Assembly (NCBI RefSeq): GCF_013416325.1 | Contig: NZ_JACCGK010000022.1 | Span: 1-64,000 of the forward strand | From: Vreelandella sedimenti | GTDB taxonomy: Bacteria > Pseudomonadota > Gammaproteobacteria > Pseudomonadales > Halomonadaceae | DNA: 64,000 bases | Direction: 5' to 3' | Part shown: piece after piece, positions 34,227-43,713 of the stretch | How the letters are laid out: each line of letters begins with the position of its first letter | Position numbering within the stretch: the first letter of the stretch is position 1 | Program-made: the position numbers and the translations under genes | Notes under the pieces: model-generated | Databases searched by the model: none | Told to the model about the DNA's origin: nothing | What the model saw: only the letters and a program-made list of their open reading frames with translations

Positions 34227-37200
34227 GTGGTGAGATGCGCCTGTAAGTGGAGTATAACCTGTTTGTTCCTGCTGCTCGTCATGAGCAGTGTCGCTATTAA
34301 TCCAGCCTACTCTGCGCTTCAGACCAATATGCTGGAGCGGGTGCCTGAGCAGGCTGAATTGGCATCAAGGCTTGCTCAGTTAGAAGCCCTTGAAGAACCC
34401 TTGACCGCCCAGCAGGCCAACGATAAAGAGGCCCTGGAAGCGGCCCTTGAAGCTTATGAGCGGCTGGCCTCTGTGGACGAGCGTCTTGCTGCGCTAGATA
34501 CCCGGGTAGAACAAGCCCCTGAAATGTTAGCACGCCTGCAGCGCGAGTTGAGCGAAGCGGAAGAGGCTTCGCAGCAGCTAACGATTGCCGACTTGAGTGA
34601 CCGTTCCCTAGACGAGCTGGAAACGTTGCAAACTAACGCCGTGGTCGAGCTGCAGCAGTTGCAAAGCCAATTGGCAGAAGTGAACTCGCAACTGTTAGCC
34701 GCTCAAACACTCCCTGAGCGGGCCCAGCAATCCATTGCGGAAACCCTCCAGCGCGCGGAGAGTTTACGCCGACAGCACGATGAGCGCGAGGCTTTGCTGG
34801 CGGATCGTCAACTTTCTGCCCTTAGCGATGCGCAACTGATCCAATTACGCCTTGAACGAGCGGTGGCCGAGCGCGAAGTAAGCTTTTATCAGCGCGAGCT
34901 AAGCGCTAACAGCCGCCTGCGCGAATTAGCCCAGGAGCGGCGCGATGTGCTGTTATTGCAGATCGATTACCAAGAGCAGCAGCTAACGATGTTACAAGGG
35001 GTGATTGATCGGCAGCGTCGGTTGGCCTCTGAACAAGCCATTGCCGACGCCGCCAGGGATAACCCGTTGATCGCCGCGGGACATCCGGTGGTGGTGCAAG
35101 CGCAGCAAACCAACCAGACCCTAAGCCTGGAGCTGCTACGGGCAACCGACCGTGCTAACACTGTTGTGCGTGACAATATTGAAGCCCAGCGGCAGTTGGA
35201 GAACGTGCGTCAGCTACAGCGTAGCCTTAATGAGCAAATCGAGGCCATTCGCGGCAGCCAACTGCTGTCGCGAATTCTGCGCGAACAGCGCAAGTCGCTG
35301 CCTCTTTTGTCTGCACCCCGAGATTTGCAGGACGAAATTGCCGACCTGCGCTTAAAGCAGTTTGATTTAGTACGCCAGCGCGATCAGCTACGCCAAAGTG
35401 AACAGTATGCTGCTACGCGGCTGTCCGAGGTGGGTATTGAGGCGACGCCAGGACTGATCGATTCCCTTTCGCAGCTTTATCAATCCCGCCGTGAACTGGT
35501 CGAGCAGTTGGAGCAGTCGTACGGTAGCTTATTAAGTGCGGCGATTGAGCTTCAGCTCAACCAGCAGCAGCTAGTCACAACGACCAGTGAGCTGCGTAAA
35601 ACCATCGATGAGCAGCTGTTTTGGGTCGCTAATAGTCGCCCTTTGGATATCAATTGGCTTCGTCAATTACCCCGCAACCTCCAACTGGAGTGGCAGGAAG
35701 GGGAGTGGCGAGCCATTTTACCCACTCGCTGGAAAGGGCTCTCTTGGGAGGTGCTCAGAGGGGCGCCCCTGATGGTGTTAAGCCTGGTATTAATCGGGTC
35801 ACGACGCCAGATTAAAGCCCGGTTGGACAAACTGCACTCGCAGATTGGTCGGTTAAAAAGCGATACCCAGCTGCATACCCCCAAAGCGGTGCTGCTGAAT
35901 GCGCTGCTGGCGCTCTCCGGCCCGCTGGCCTTGGCGGGGGTTGGGGTTGGGCTCTTGGGGGCAACTGGGCCATTGGCTAATAGCGTTGCCCCTGCGCTGC
36001 TTCAGTTGGCATTAAGTTGGGCGGTGGTCGCCTGGGGCCGCAGACTGCTGGTCGCCGATGGCGTCGCCGAGCGCCACTTTACCTGGTCGCCGCACTACAA
36101 CGCTCGGTTACGTCGGCTGTTAGGTGGGTTCGGCATTTCCTTGATGCCCGTCATAGCCATTGCAGCGATGTCCGGGGAGATGGAAACCCCGCTGGCACTG
36201 CGTCCCGTTGCGTTGGGGTTGCTGTCGCTTGGGTTGTTGGCGATGAGTTGGTGGCTGGCGCAGTTGATACTGGCGCATATCCCCGTTTTTGGTGTGCGCC
36301 TGTTTCGCTTGCTGCTGGGGCTAGCGATGGCCTCGGTGCCGCTGATGCTGTTGGGATTGGTTGTCTGGGGCTACGAATACACCGCGTTGCGACTAGTGGG
36401 GCGATTCGCGATCACGCTTTACTTGCTGGGGTTATGGGTTGTGGTGGAGGCTACCTTGGTAAGAAGCCTTGCGGTGGCTGCAAGGCGGCTTGCCTATCGC
36501 CGTGCTCTGGCGCGCCGTCGTGCTCAAGTGCAGGAAGGGGCGGAAGGTGGCCTCGAAGTCGTGGAAGAGCCGCCGCTGGATATGGAGCAGATCAATAGCC
36601 AGTCCCTGCGGCTTTCCAAGCTGATAGTGTTGATTGGCTTTAGTGCGCTGCTCTACTTGGTCTGGTCAGATTTGCTGTCAGTGCTTGGCTATTTGGACAA
36701 TGTATCGCTGTGGGAGTCTCAGGATGGAGATTTAGTCGACAATGCGCTGTCGATCTCCGACGTGTTTGCTGCTCTGCTGATTGTTGCGATTACCTTTATC
36801 ATGGCAGGCAATCTACCCGGCCTGTTGGAAGTGATGGTGCTGTCCCGACTGTCCTTGAAGCAGGGCAGCGCCTATGCCATTAGCTCGCTGCTCTCCTACA
36901 CCATTGTGGGCACGGGGGTTGTCATGGGGCTGTCGACCCTGGGCGTTTCCTGGGACAAGCTGCAGTGGCTGGTGGCCGCCTTGAGTGTGGGGTTGGGGTT
37001 TGGCTTGCAGGAAATTTTTGCCAACTTTATTTCGGGCTTGATCATCCTGTTTGAGCGTCCGATTCGGATTGGCGATACGATTACCCTGGGAAATTTGCAC
37101 GGCACCGTCAGCCGTATCCGTATCCGCGCGACCACCGTCACCGATTTCGACCGTAAAGAGATTATTATCCCCAATAAGACCTTTGTGACCGACCAACTAA

Positions 37201-37577
37201 TCAACTGGTCATTGTCGGATAATATCACCCGCGTTGTGCTCACCTACGGTGTGGCCCACGGCTCCGACATGGCCAAGGTGCATCAGCTATTGCGTAAAGT
37301 GGCGGACGAAAACCCCCGCGTGCTAACCGATCCTGAGCCTCAGGTTTTCTGTTTAAGCTATGGGCAGCACAGCCTTAACTTTGAACTGCGTATTTTCGTC
37401 AACGATCTGCTCGACCGGCTGTTTGCTGCCGATGAAATCAACTGCCGGGTAGATGCACTGTTTCGCGAAGCGGGCGTACGCGTGGCGTTTGAGCAAATGG
37501 ATGTGTGGCTACATCCTGAGCAAGGCGAGGCGGTTAAAGTGCAGTCGGCGAATCAGTTGCCCCCAGCATCGACGTAA
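34227..37577 (+). CDS. mscK: Giant mechanosensitive channel MscK (KefA)
   Basis: 1116 residues, close to E. coli MscK (1120). Start GTG 34227 (a second GTG follows directly), with GAGG upstream. A signal peptide (about 1-29), a ~440-residue periplasmic coiled-coil region rich in Leu/Gln/Glu, about eleven membrane helices from residue ~510, and a C-terminal MscS module whose pore helix and neck read GLGFGLQEIFANFISG (from about 921) followed by FERPIRIGDTI. It opens under membrane tension to release ions in osmotic downshock, important in a halophile. Divergent from pldA. Confidence 0.93.
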   Translation: MVRCACKWSITCLFLLLVMSSVAINPAYSALQTNMLERVPEQAELASRLAQLEALEEPLTAQQANDKEALEAALEAYERLASVDERLAALDTRVEQAPEMLARLQRELSEAEEASQQLTIADLSDRSLDELETLQTNAVVELQQLQSQLAEVNSQLLAAQTLPERAQQSIAETLQRAESLRRQHDEREALLADRQLSALSDAQLIQLRLERAVAEREVSFYQRELSANSRLRELAQERRDVLLLQIDYQEQQLTMLQGVIDRQRRLASEQAIADAARDNPLIAAGHPVVVQAQQTNQTLSLELLRATDRANTVVRDNIEAQRQLENVRQLQRSLNEQIEAIRGSQLLSRILREQRKSLPLLSAPRDLQDEIADLRLKQFDLVRQRDQLRQSEQYAATRLSEVGIEATPGLIDSLSQLYQSRRELVEQLEQSYGSLLSAAIELQLNQQQLVTTTSELRKTIDEQLFWVANSRPLDINWLRQLPRNLQLEWQEGEWRAILPTRWKGLSWEVLRGAPLMVLSLVLIGSRRQIKARLDKLHSQIGRLKSDTQLHTPKAVLLNALLALSGPLALAGVGVGLLGATGPLANSVAPALLQLALSWAVVAWGRRLLVADGVAERHFTWSPHYNARLRRLLGGFGISLMPVIAIAAMSGEMETPLALRPVALGLLSLGLLAMSWWLAQLILAHIPVFGVRLFRLLLGLAMASVPLMLLGLVVWGYEYTALRLVGRFAITLYLLGLWVVVEATLVRSLAVAARRLAYRRALARRRAQVQEGAEGGLEVVEEPPLDMEQINSQSLRLSKLIVLIGFSALLYLVWSDLLSVLGYLDNVSLWESQDGDLVDNALSISDVFAALLIVAITFIMAGNLPGLLEVMVLSRLSLKQGSAYAISSLLSYTIVGTGVVMGLSTLGVSWDKLQWLVAALSVGLGFGLQEIFANFISGLIILFERPIRIGDTITLGNLHGTVSRIRIRATTVTDFDRKEIIIPNKTFVTDQLINWSLSDNITRVVLTYGVAHGSDMAKVHQLLRKVADENPRVLTDPEPQVFCLSYGQHSLNFELRIFVNDLLDRLFAADEINCRVDALFREAGVRVAFEQMDVWLHPEQGEAVKVQSANQLPPAST

Positions 37578-37599
37578 TGCACTTTTAAGCTCTCTTTTT

Positions 37600-38358
37600 T
37601 TAAGGCTCTTTTACTGCATGCAGGAGAAATTCGCGGTTGCCGTCGCCACCGGTGATTGGGCTCTCCTGCCAGTGTTGAATGGTAAGTCCACAGCCGTCGC
37701 AGGCGCTGCGAATATTGGCTTCTACTTCTGCAAAACGTTTAGCGTCGCGTACTACGCCGCGTTTATCCAGGGCGCCAGGGCTTAGCTCAAACTGCGGTTT
37801 CACCAGCGAAATCAACTGACCGCCCGATGGCAGCAGGGCGGCGATCTCGGGCAGAATCAGCGTTTGTGATATAAACGATACATCCATGATGGCACTATCA
37901 ATGGGGAAAGCGGCAAGCGCGTTATTGAGGGCGCCGCTACTACTCATCGAGCGCGCATTTACCCCTTCCAGACAGGTGACGCGTGGGTCGCCGCGCAACT
38001 CAGGTGCAAGCTGTCCGTGGCCAACCTCTACACCAATCACATGGCGGGCGCCAAAGTGCAGCGCACAGTCGCTAAATCCGCCGGTTGATTGACCAATATC
38101 GAGCACAACCGCGTTGTTAAAACGCAGCTCAAGCGCTGTGAGCACCGCCTCTAATTTCAACCCCGCTCGGGACACATAGCGCTCTTCGGGATCGTCTTCT
38201 ACTTCAAACCGGGTATCGTCGGGCCATTTTTCGGACGCTTTGGTTAACGGTTTACCGTTCTCGGTAAGCCGTATCCGCCCGTGCCGAATAAGTCTTTGGG
38301 CGCGGGTACGCGAGTTGGCCAGCCCCTGGCTGACCAACAGTTGATCGAGTCGCATCAT
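37600..38358 (-). CDS. tlyA: TlyA-family rRNA 2'-O-methyltransferase
   Basis: 252 residues (a second ATG immediately follows the first). N-terminal S4 RNA-binding domain (MRLDQLLVSQGLANSRTRAQ, GRIRL), then an FtsJ-like methyltransferase domain with SAM motif VLDIGQSTGGFSDCALHFGA, the DVSFIS motif and KPQFELSP with the catalytic Lys. TlyA methylates 23S (and in some bacteria 16S) rRNA cytidines at the 2' hydroxyl. It follows the ATP-grasp and papain-like genes on the same strand with a 30-bp gap, so it may be the third gene of that operon. Confidence 0.92.
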   Translation of the reverse strand: MMRLDQLLVSQGLANSRTRAQRLIRHGRIRLTENGKPLTKASEKWPDDTRFEVEDDPEERYVSRAGLKLEAVLTALELRFNNAVVLDIGQSTGGFSDCALHFGARHVIGVEVGHGQLAPELRGDPRVTCLEGVNARSMSSSGALNNALAAFPIDSAIMDVSFISQTLILPEIAALLPSGGQLISLVKPQFELSPGALDKRGVVRDAKRFAEVEANIRSACDGCGLTIQHWQESPITGGDGNREFLLHAVKEP

Positions 38359-38388
38359 AGTGATTGAAAGTGTCGCTAAGCGTGCTTG

Positions 38389-40461
38389 TTACCCTTCGTC
38401 GTGAGGCGTTTCGGGTAGCGGTGAATGAGGGAGGGTTGAGTTGGAACCTTGATCCGCCTGCAGTTCAGTAGGTGGAAGGCGCGAGGCTCCCCAGCTCCGA
38501 TGCAGGAAGTGTTTAACATTTTCCACCTCTTCGCTGGTGACATCGGCGATGTCAACGCGCTCCAGGGGATCGTAGTGGTAAATATACAGCCGCGATGCAA
38601 AGCGCTCAAAAGGCAGCGAGGCTTCGCCAAAACGTTCACCATTGCCCGATGTACTCACAATGACGCCATCGCCCCAATCTTGGCCGCTATCATTGTTGGG
38701 ATTATAGAAGTAAATCCGCATAACATCAGAGGGGTCGAGGGAGGCCCGCAAAATGGTAATCGCGTGCCAGCCGATAAAGCGCGCTGCGCTATCGGTGACT
38801 GCAATGCCCGCTGGTTGGGGGTGAATCAGCGGTTGGTTGCCATTGTAATAGGGGTGGTAATAGGCGAAGAAGTGGCGAATAAAGTCATCCACATCGTTGA
38901 GTTGACCGGTGGCAACATCGACATTAATGCGAAAGCCACGGCCCGACCACCAACCGTGAAATTCAGGATTTACCCAGCGGTGAGGGTCCCCTTCGCGACC
39001 AATGCAGCGCCGGCCCATTTCGGCATAAATTCGATCCAGGTGTGGCACGACAATCAGCGAAACCGGGTCGAGGTCTATGGGTAACTGGGTCGCCACACCG
39101 GAGAGGCTCGCCATGGATGAAATGGCTTGCCCTTCAAAATGCATAATGATTTCGTCATCCCGGGCTGCCCAGGCCACCATCTGCAGCAGATAATCTGGGT
39201 CGTTATAGGCCCACATGGAGAGTGCCCGTGCCGACTGGCAGGTAGGATTGTTGCCCTGACCAACGCCTAGCGGTAGTCCCAACATGCAGAGCACGCCTTC
39301 AATCAAGCGTGCCCGGGGAGAAACAGTGTCTCCATAGGCCATGGTGAGTCGTGACTGCGCCCACTCTGATAGAGGTAGATTAAGCTGACGCCACATTGCC
39401 GGTGCTACCGGCGGCTGATAGAGAATGCCGCGTTCAAGCATCAACGCCAGGCCGTAAACCGCTTGTGCGGTGGCTGGATAAACGCCGCCCCGAATCAGCG
39501 CTTGAACCAGCTCGCGATAGCAGAGTAGGCAGTCGCGGCCGGTAGATGAAAGGCCCAGCGCCTCGGAGAGTAAGTGATCCCCCTCTTCGAGTAGATGACG
39601 CAGTAACACGGCGTGATATGGCGATACCAGGCCGGTGTCGTGCATCGCCCGGGCGAAACCAGTGGATTCCGCCTGCAAAGCAGCCTGATCCATATGTTCT
39701 AACCGATCACGGTAAATGTCGACCCCAGGGTCTTCACGACAGGCTTGAGTTGGGCCGTAAAGCGAACTCACCAAACGGTCGGCACCCTGGCCGCTGGCGC
39801 CAAGATCAATTTCCGGGTTGGCCTGACACAGCGCAATTTGGGTGATCATCTGTTTGATCGAATCAACCTGAATAGGGCGCTGTTTTAAAATGCGCCAAAT
39901 CTCATCAATCAGACGATCAACAATGTGCTCGTAGCCGATCCGCTCGGCTAAATGCTGGAAAAGCTGGCGGGGAATAGTGGCCAAGCGCCCCTGGGTTTCC
40001 CGCTCAGCTTCGCTGGGCGGTAAAAACAGTAGCCACAAATTGATCGCCATTACCTGAGTCAGGTAATGGTGTGCATGCTCTGTGGACACCAGTGGATGCT
40101 CAAAATTGCCTTTAGCCACAGCGAGGAGTCGAAGCTCGCTTAGCGCCTCGATGACGACCACATTGGCATCCGCGCTTTTCAGCGAGAAGGTTGTCAGGGT
40201 CGGCACCAAATATTGAGGTGTTTCCCAATCGGAGCCCAAAAATACACCGGAGTCCTCAAACGCTTGCGCGCGGGACTCCAGTGCTGCACAACCGCCATCC
40301 TGAAGCAGTACTCGCCGCGCAGTGTCCATCACACGAGGCAACTTGGCGGGCTTTGAGAAGGCGGGCGCCTGGGTAAGCAGGCGCACGGCGTCATCAAATT
40401 TGCTCAACAATCCATTGAGCTTGCTATCTTCTTGAGAAGACGTTACTTGATCTGTCTCCAC
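38389..40461 (-). CDS. Unrecognised 690-residue protein with papain-like Cys/His/Asn signature
   Basis: No family recognised with confidence. Residues 1-360 are mainly helical and soluble, with no signal peptide or membrane span. The C-terminal half has conserved-looking blocks: GNNPTCQSARALSMWAYND (C408), HRWVNPEFHGWWS, RFIGWHAITILRAS (H566) and RIYFYNPNNDSGQDWGDG (N587). The order Cys helix, then HAxxI strand, then FYNPN is the layout of papain-like peptidases, amidases and transglutaminases, with Asn in the third position. It lies 30 bp after an ATP-grasp gene and 30 bp before tlyA, same strand. I infer an amide hydrolase or acyltransferase acting on the product of the ATP-grasp enzyme; this is untested. 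The tail from residue ~665 is Ser/Pro-rich and acidic. Confidence 0.75.
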   Translation of the reverse strand: METDQVTSSQEDSKLNGLLSKFDDAVRLLTQAPAFSKPAKLPRVMDTARRVLLQDGGCAALESRAQAFEDSGVFLGSDWETPQYLVPTLTTFSLKSADANVVVIEALSELRLLAVAKGNFEHPLVSTEHAHHYLTQVMAINLWLLFLPPSEAERETQGRLATIPRQLFQHLAERIGYEHIVDRLIDEIWRILKQRPIQVDSIKQMITQIALCQANPEIDLGASGQGADRLVSSLYGPTQACREDPGVDIYRDRLEHMDQAALQAESTGFARAMHDTGLVSPYHAVLLRHLLEEGDHLLSEALGLSSTGRDCLLCYRELVQALIRGGVYPATAQAVYGLALMLERGILYQPPVAPAMWRQLNLPLSEWAQSRLTMAYGDTVSPRARLIEGVLCMLGLPLGVGQGNNPTCQSARALSMWAYNDPDYLLQMVAWAARDDEIIMHFEGQAISSMASLSGVATQLPIDLDPVSLIVVPHLDRIYAEMGRRCIGREGDPHRWVNPEFHGWWSGRGFRINVDVATGQLNDVDDFIRHFFAYYHPYYNGNQPLIHPQPAGIAVTDSAARFIGWHAITILRASLDPSDVMRIYFYNPNNDSGQDWGDGVIVSTSGNGERFGEASLPFERFASRLYIYHYDPLERVDIADVTSEEVENVKHFLHRSWGASRLPPTELQADQGSNSTLPHSPLPETPHDEG

Positions 40462-40491
40462 GGTGACTCCTTATCCCAGCGTTAGCGGGGA

Positions 40492-41715
40492 TTATACATA
40501 GAAGTCGAGGTCTTCTTGGCGTTTTAGCAGATCGCGAATCGTATGCGCATCCTCGCCTTTGAAGTAGACCAGACCCCAATGGGTACCAAACGCGGTGCGT
40601 TTAGTAACGGTTTCTTCTACTGGTGAGGTTAGCTCATGAGACTCAAAGTAGGGGTGATCTTCGGTCTCTTCGGGAATTTCCAAGCGGCTGACCACACGGC
40701 GGCGGGGGTAAACGCCAAAGCAACCGGCGAAGCCATTGGCATCGACCACTTCTTTCGGGAAAAATGTGGTCACTTCTTCTTTCGTGGTTTTCGGATCGAA
40801 GACTAGCATGGAAGCTTGGTAGGCATTGAAGCCGTAAACGCGCTCTAGCAGCTCGAAAACCTTGAAGCCGGGCGGACGGTAAGCTACTTCGCCAAAGTAC
40901 ATCTCACCATCGCTGGTGACAAAGTATTCCGGATGGATCAAGCCAAATTCAATGTCGAACGCTTTAATTAACTTCTCGATCTGTTGGGTGATCTGCTCGC
41001 GGTAAATCTCAAGCTCAGGTGACGCTGGCACAAACACTGAGTAACCCAACGTCACGTACTCAGAGATGTTCAAGAAAGCGATTTTGCCATCATGCACCCA
41101 CGCTTCAACGGCAAATTCCCAGCCATCCAGGTGCGATTCCATCAGCACCGGGAACTCCTCTTCCGGGATGGTATCGACTTCATCTGGCGTACGAATGACG
41201 CGGTGACCGAGACAGCCTGCTTTATCAAATGCTTTAAGGTGAATCGGGTCGTTGGGGTCGCCGTCCAACTTCAGCAGTGTCTGGTTAACGCGCTTTAGGA
41301 AGCGCACTACATCTTCTTTATCGTGGGCTTCTTCAAAAATACCCACGCGAATGCCGCCAAGTTGGGCACGACGTTTCATCAACGCTTTATCGCGTAGCAG
41401 CAACGACTGACCGTAAAGGCGCGGGTTATCCAGTAGCACAGAGTTGATGGCCCCGGCCCACTCAACGGTCTCTTCGTAGAGCGGAATGGCGACATCGACG
41501 CCTTTCTCTTTAAGCGTCTCGGCAATTTCCATCGAGCGGTCATTGAGTCGCTCGAAATTCCAAGGCACGTAGGGAATGTCGTGTTTTTGGCAATACTCTT
41601 CCGCCCAATCAGGTGCAACGACAATGTAGCGACGGTCAAAATTTTCGGCCGCTTCAATCGCATTGAGGCTCCAGCCTAACAGAGCGATATAGCCCTTATT
41701 TGGATCCTTCTGCAT
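40492..41715 (-). CDS. ATP-grasp superfamily carboxylate-amine ligase-like protein
   Basis: 407 residues from ATG 41715 (GGAG at good spacing). A Rossmann-like pre-ATP-grasp domain (about 8-105, IALLGWSLNAIEAAENF), then RDKALMKRRAQLGGIRVG (about 108-125), LLKLDGDPND, an ATP-binding E204 in WEFAVEAWV, and the metal-ligand strand GEMYFGEVAYRPPG (270-283). Enzymes of this superfamily join a carboxylate to an amine or thiol using ATP. EVAYRPPG replaces the common E-x-N-x-R-x-x-G, so one metal-ligand Asn is missing or shifted; activity is likely but not certain. Substrate unknown. It heads a tight operon with the papain-like gene. Confidence 0.85.
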   Translation of the reverse strand: MQKDPNKGYIALLGWSLNAIEAAENFDRRYIVVAPDWAEEYCQKHDIPYVPWNFERLNDRSMEIAETLKEKGVDVAIPLYEETVEWAGAINSVLLDNPRLYGQSLLLRDKALMKRRAQLGGIRVGIFEEAHDKEDVVRFLKRVNQTLLKLDGDPNDPIHLKAFDKAGCLGHRVIRTPDEVDTIPEEEFPVLMESHLDGWEFAVEAWVHDGKIAFLNISEYVTLGYSVFVPASPELEIYREQITQQIEKLIKAFDIEFGLIHPEYFVTSDGEMYFGEVAYRPPGFKVFELLERVYGFNAYQASMLVFDPKTTKEEVTTFFPKEVVDANGFAGCFGVYPRRRVVSRLEIPEETEDHPYFESHELTSPVEETVTKRTAFGTHWGLVYFKGEDAHTIRDLLKRQEDLDFYV

Positions 41716-41923
41716 GTTGATGACTCCTTCTTGGTGAAAAAATATTATTGCCAAACCACGCTAACTACCATACACGAGGGGGGCATGCCGGGCTAATGAG
41801 CGCTTTGTCCGTCGCATTAACGCTAAGCTTGCTAAGGGTTAAGCCTAAAGGCGTGGCGATGGGAATATGGTAAGCTAGGCGGTTCAACTTTTAATGTACG
41901 AATGGCAAGAGGATTAGGCCAAG

Positions 41924-42253
41924 ATGGCGGCCAAGCCGATCTACCGTGTGGTGGTTCACCAGCAGGGTGAAATTTGGGATTTATACGTCCGAGAAATCTT
42001 TCAAAGCGAACTCTGGGGCTTTATTGAAGTCGAGGAGTTTGTCTTTGACGATGCTTCACGGGTAGTGGTTGACCCTGCGACTGAAAAATTGCAACGAACC
42101 TTCGATGGCGTCAAGCGTAGCTACCTACCGTTAAATGCTATTGTGCGCATTGATGAAGTAGAGCGCGAAGGGCCATTGAAAGCGGTCAAAACCGATGCCC
42201 GAGTAGCGGAGTTCCCCCGTCCCTTTCCGTTGCCCCCGCGCGGAGAAGGGTAA
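41924..42253 (+). CDS. DUF1820 family protein
   Basis: 109 residues, soluble. KPIYRVVVHQQGEIWDLYVREI, SELWGFIEVEEFVF and GVKRSYLPLNAIVRIDEVE follow the DUF1820 pattern closely. Small conserved gammaproteobacterial family of unknown function. The C-terminal PRPFPLPPRGEG tail is variable. Divergent from the ATP-grasp gene across 208 bp of promoter DNA. Confidence 0.88.
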   Translation: MAAKPIYRVVVHQQGEIWDLYVREIFQSELWGFIEVEEFVFDDASRVVVDPATEKLQRTFDGVKRSYLPLNAIVRIDEVEREGPLKAVKTDARVAEFPRPFPLPPRGEG

Positions 42254-42341
42254 GCGTATGAGACAAGCGCACCGCTAAGTTAGGCGATAAGCGCTGTTGG
42301 CTTCGTCCGCCTTGCAGCGTTTTTAATCAGGACATGATGTC

Positions 42342-42977
42342 ATGCTAGTAAACAGAACTCGTTATCGAAATTACGCCGCTGCTGCTGGAATTTTGCTTAG
42401 TGTAACCAGCCTCAATGCCACTGCCCAATCTGCTAACCAAGCCTGGATAACTGATGAACTGAGCACTTATGTGCGCAGCGGCCCAACCGATGGTTATCGC
42501 ATTATTGGCACGCTCAACGCAGGCGAGCAGGTAGAGGTGCTGGAGACCAGCGGTGACTACACCCGAGTGCGTAACAGTGATGGCAATGCTGTCTGGGTGT
42601 TGAGCAATGAGCTTCAAGAAACACCCAGTGCGGTTGAACAGCTGCCTGCGTTAGAAACCCAGGTAGAGGAGCTCACCGCTGAGCTTGAGAGTATCAATGA
42701 AACCTGGGAACAGCGTACGGCCTCAATGACTGAGACTCTAGAGTTGCGCGAGAGTCGCATTGCCGAGCTTGAGGCCAGCAACCAAGAGTTGGATGCGCAA
42801 GCGGAGCAGTCCCGCCGGCAAGTTAGGGCGCTCCAAGCACGGCTGGAAACCCAGGAAGAAGACCTGCTGATGCGTTACTTCATGTATGGCGGCGGTGTGG
42901 CTGGCGCAGGTTTGTTGGTGGGGCTGATTGTGCCGCACCTTCCGCGTCGACGTAAAAAGCGTGACCGCTGGTTTTAA
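42342..42977 (+). CDS. TIGR04211-type SH3 domain protein (YgiM-like)
   Basis: 211 residues: signal peptide (cleavage after AQS, about residue 30), a bacterial SH3 domain (about 32-95, TYVRSGPTDGYRIIGTLNAGEQV), a coiled coil (about 100-178), one C-terminal membrane helix (about 183-203) and a basic RRRKKRDRW tail. This layout is that of the TIGR04211/YgiM family, anchored in the inner membrane with the SH3 domain in the periplasm, perhaps contacting peptidoglycan. Function not established. Confidence 0.9.
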   Translation: MLVNRTRYRNYAAAAGILLSVTSLNATAQSANQAWITDELSTYVRSGPTDGYRIIGTLNAGEQVEVLETSGDYTRVRNSDGNAVWVLSNELQETPSAVEQLPALETQVEELTAELESINETWEQRTASMTETLELRESRIAELEASNQELDAQAEQSRRQVRALQARLETQEEDLLMRYFMYGGGVAGAGLLVGLIVPHLPRRRKKRDRWF

Positions 42978-43031
42978 CGGCGCGATAAGCCTCCTCTTCG
43001 ATAGTGCAATCGACTTCACGGTGGCCAAATA

Positions 43032-43664
43032 ATGAGCGATCAATGGCGCAAGCGCTGGCAAGAAGGGCGTATTGGCTTTCACCTGCAGCAGGCGCACCCG
43101 GCGTTGCTGCGTCATTGGGCGTCGCTTGGTGTTGCTAAAGGCACCAAGGTATTGGTGCCGCTGTGCGGTAAAAGCCTTGATATGCGCTGGTTGGCAGACG
43201 AGGGTTATCCCGTTCTGGGAATTGAGTTTGCCCCGGAAGCCATTGAGCAGTTTTTGGCTCAGCGTAGCACATCGGTATCTCGCTACCGTCAGGCAGGTTT
43301 TACGATTTCCCGCCAAGGCAGCGTGGAGCTATGGTGCGGGGACTTTTTTCACCTGCATATCCAGCAAGCCGCCGAGATCGGGGCGTTTTATGATCGCGCC
43401 TCGCTGATAGCGTTGCCACCTGCAACAAGGCAGCGCTATGCGTTTCACCTTGCTCAGTTGGTGCCGCCTGGTGCCAAGGGTTTGCTGATTAGTTTGTCGC
43501 ATTCTGATGGCAGTGCTGGGCCGCCTTATAGCGTGCCCAAAAGTGAAATCGAAAGCCTATTCACCCCCAACTTCACGCTGACGTTTCTGGAAGAGGGCAG
43601 CCCTGATGAGCGTGGCCGAACGGAAAGCGTATGGGCACTGGAACGACGCGGGCCGCGGCTCTAG
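43032..43664 (+). CDS. tpm: Thiopurine S-methyltransferase family protein
   Basis: 210 residues, normal for bacterial TPMT. WRKRWQEGRIGFHL at the N-terminus, SAM-binding VLVPLCGKSLDMRWLADEGY, GIEFAPEAIEQF and the YDRASLIALPP segment are family hallmarks. Bacterial homologues methylate thiopurines and are linked to selenite and tellurite methylation; the natural substrate is uncertain. Standalone gene, convergent with yajG. Confidence 0.93.
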   Translation: MSDQWRKRWQEGRIGFHLQQAHPALLRHWASLGVAKGTKVLVPLCGKSLDMRWLADEGYPVLGIEFAPEAIEQFLAQRSTSVSRYRQAGFTISRQGSVELWCGDFFHLHIQQAAEIGAFYDRASLIALPPATRQRYAFHLAQLVPPGAKGLLISLSHSDGSAGPPYSVPKSEIESLFTPNFTLTFLEEGSPDERGRTESVWALERRGPRL

Positions 43665-43713
43665 AAGTAAAGAGGCGCAGCCCGTGTTAAAGGTGTTTCT
43701 ATAAAGGTGTATC

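Noticed and set aside
38449..39084. Plus-strand open frame (211 codons) within the papain-like gene
   Set aside because: Antisense to a frame with better codon use and operon context; no ribosome site.
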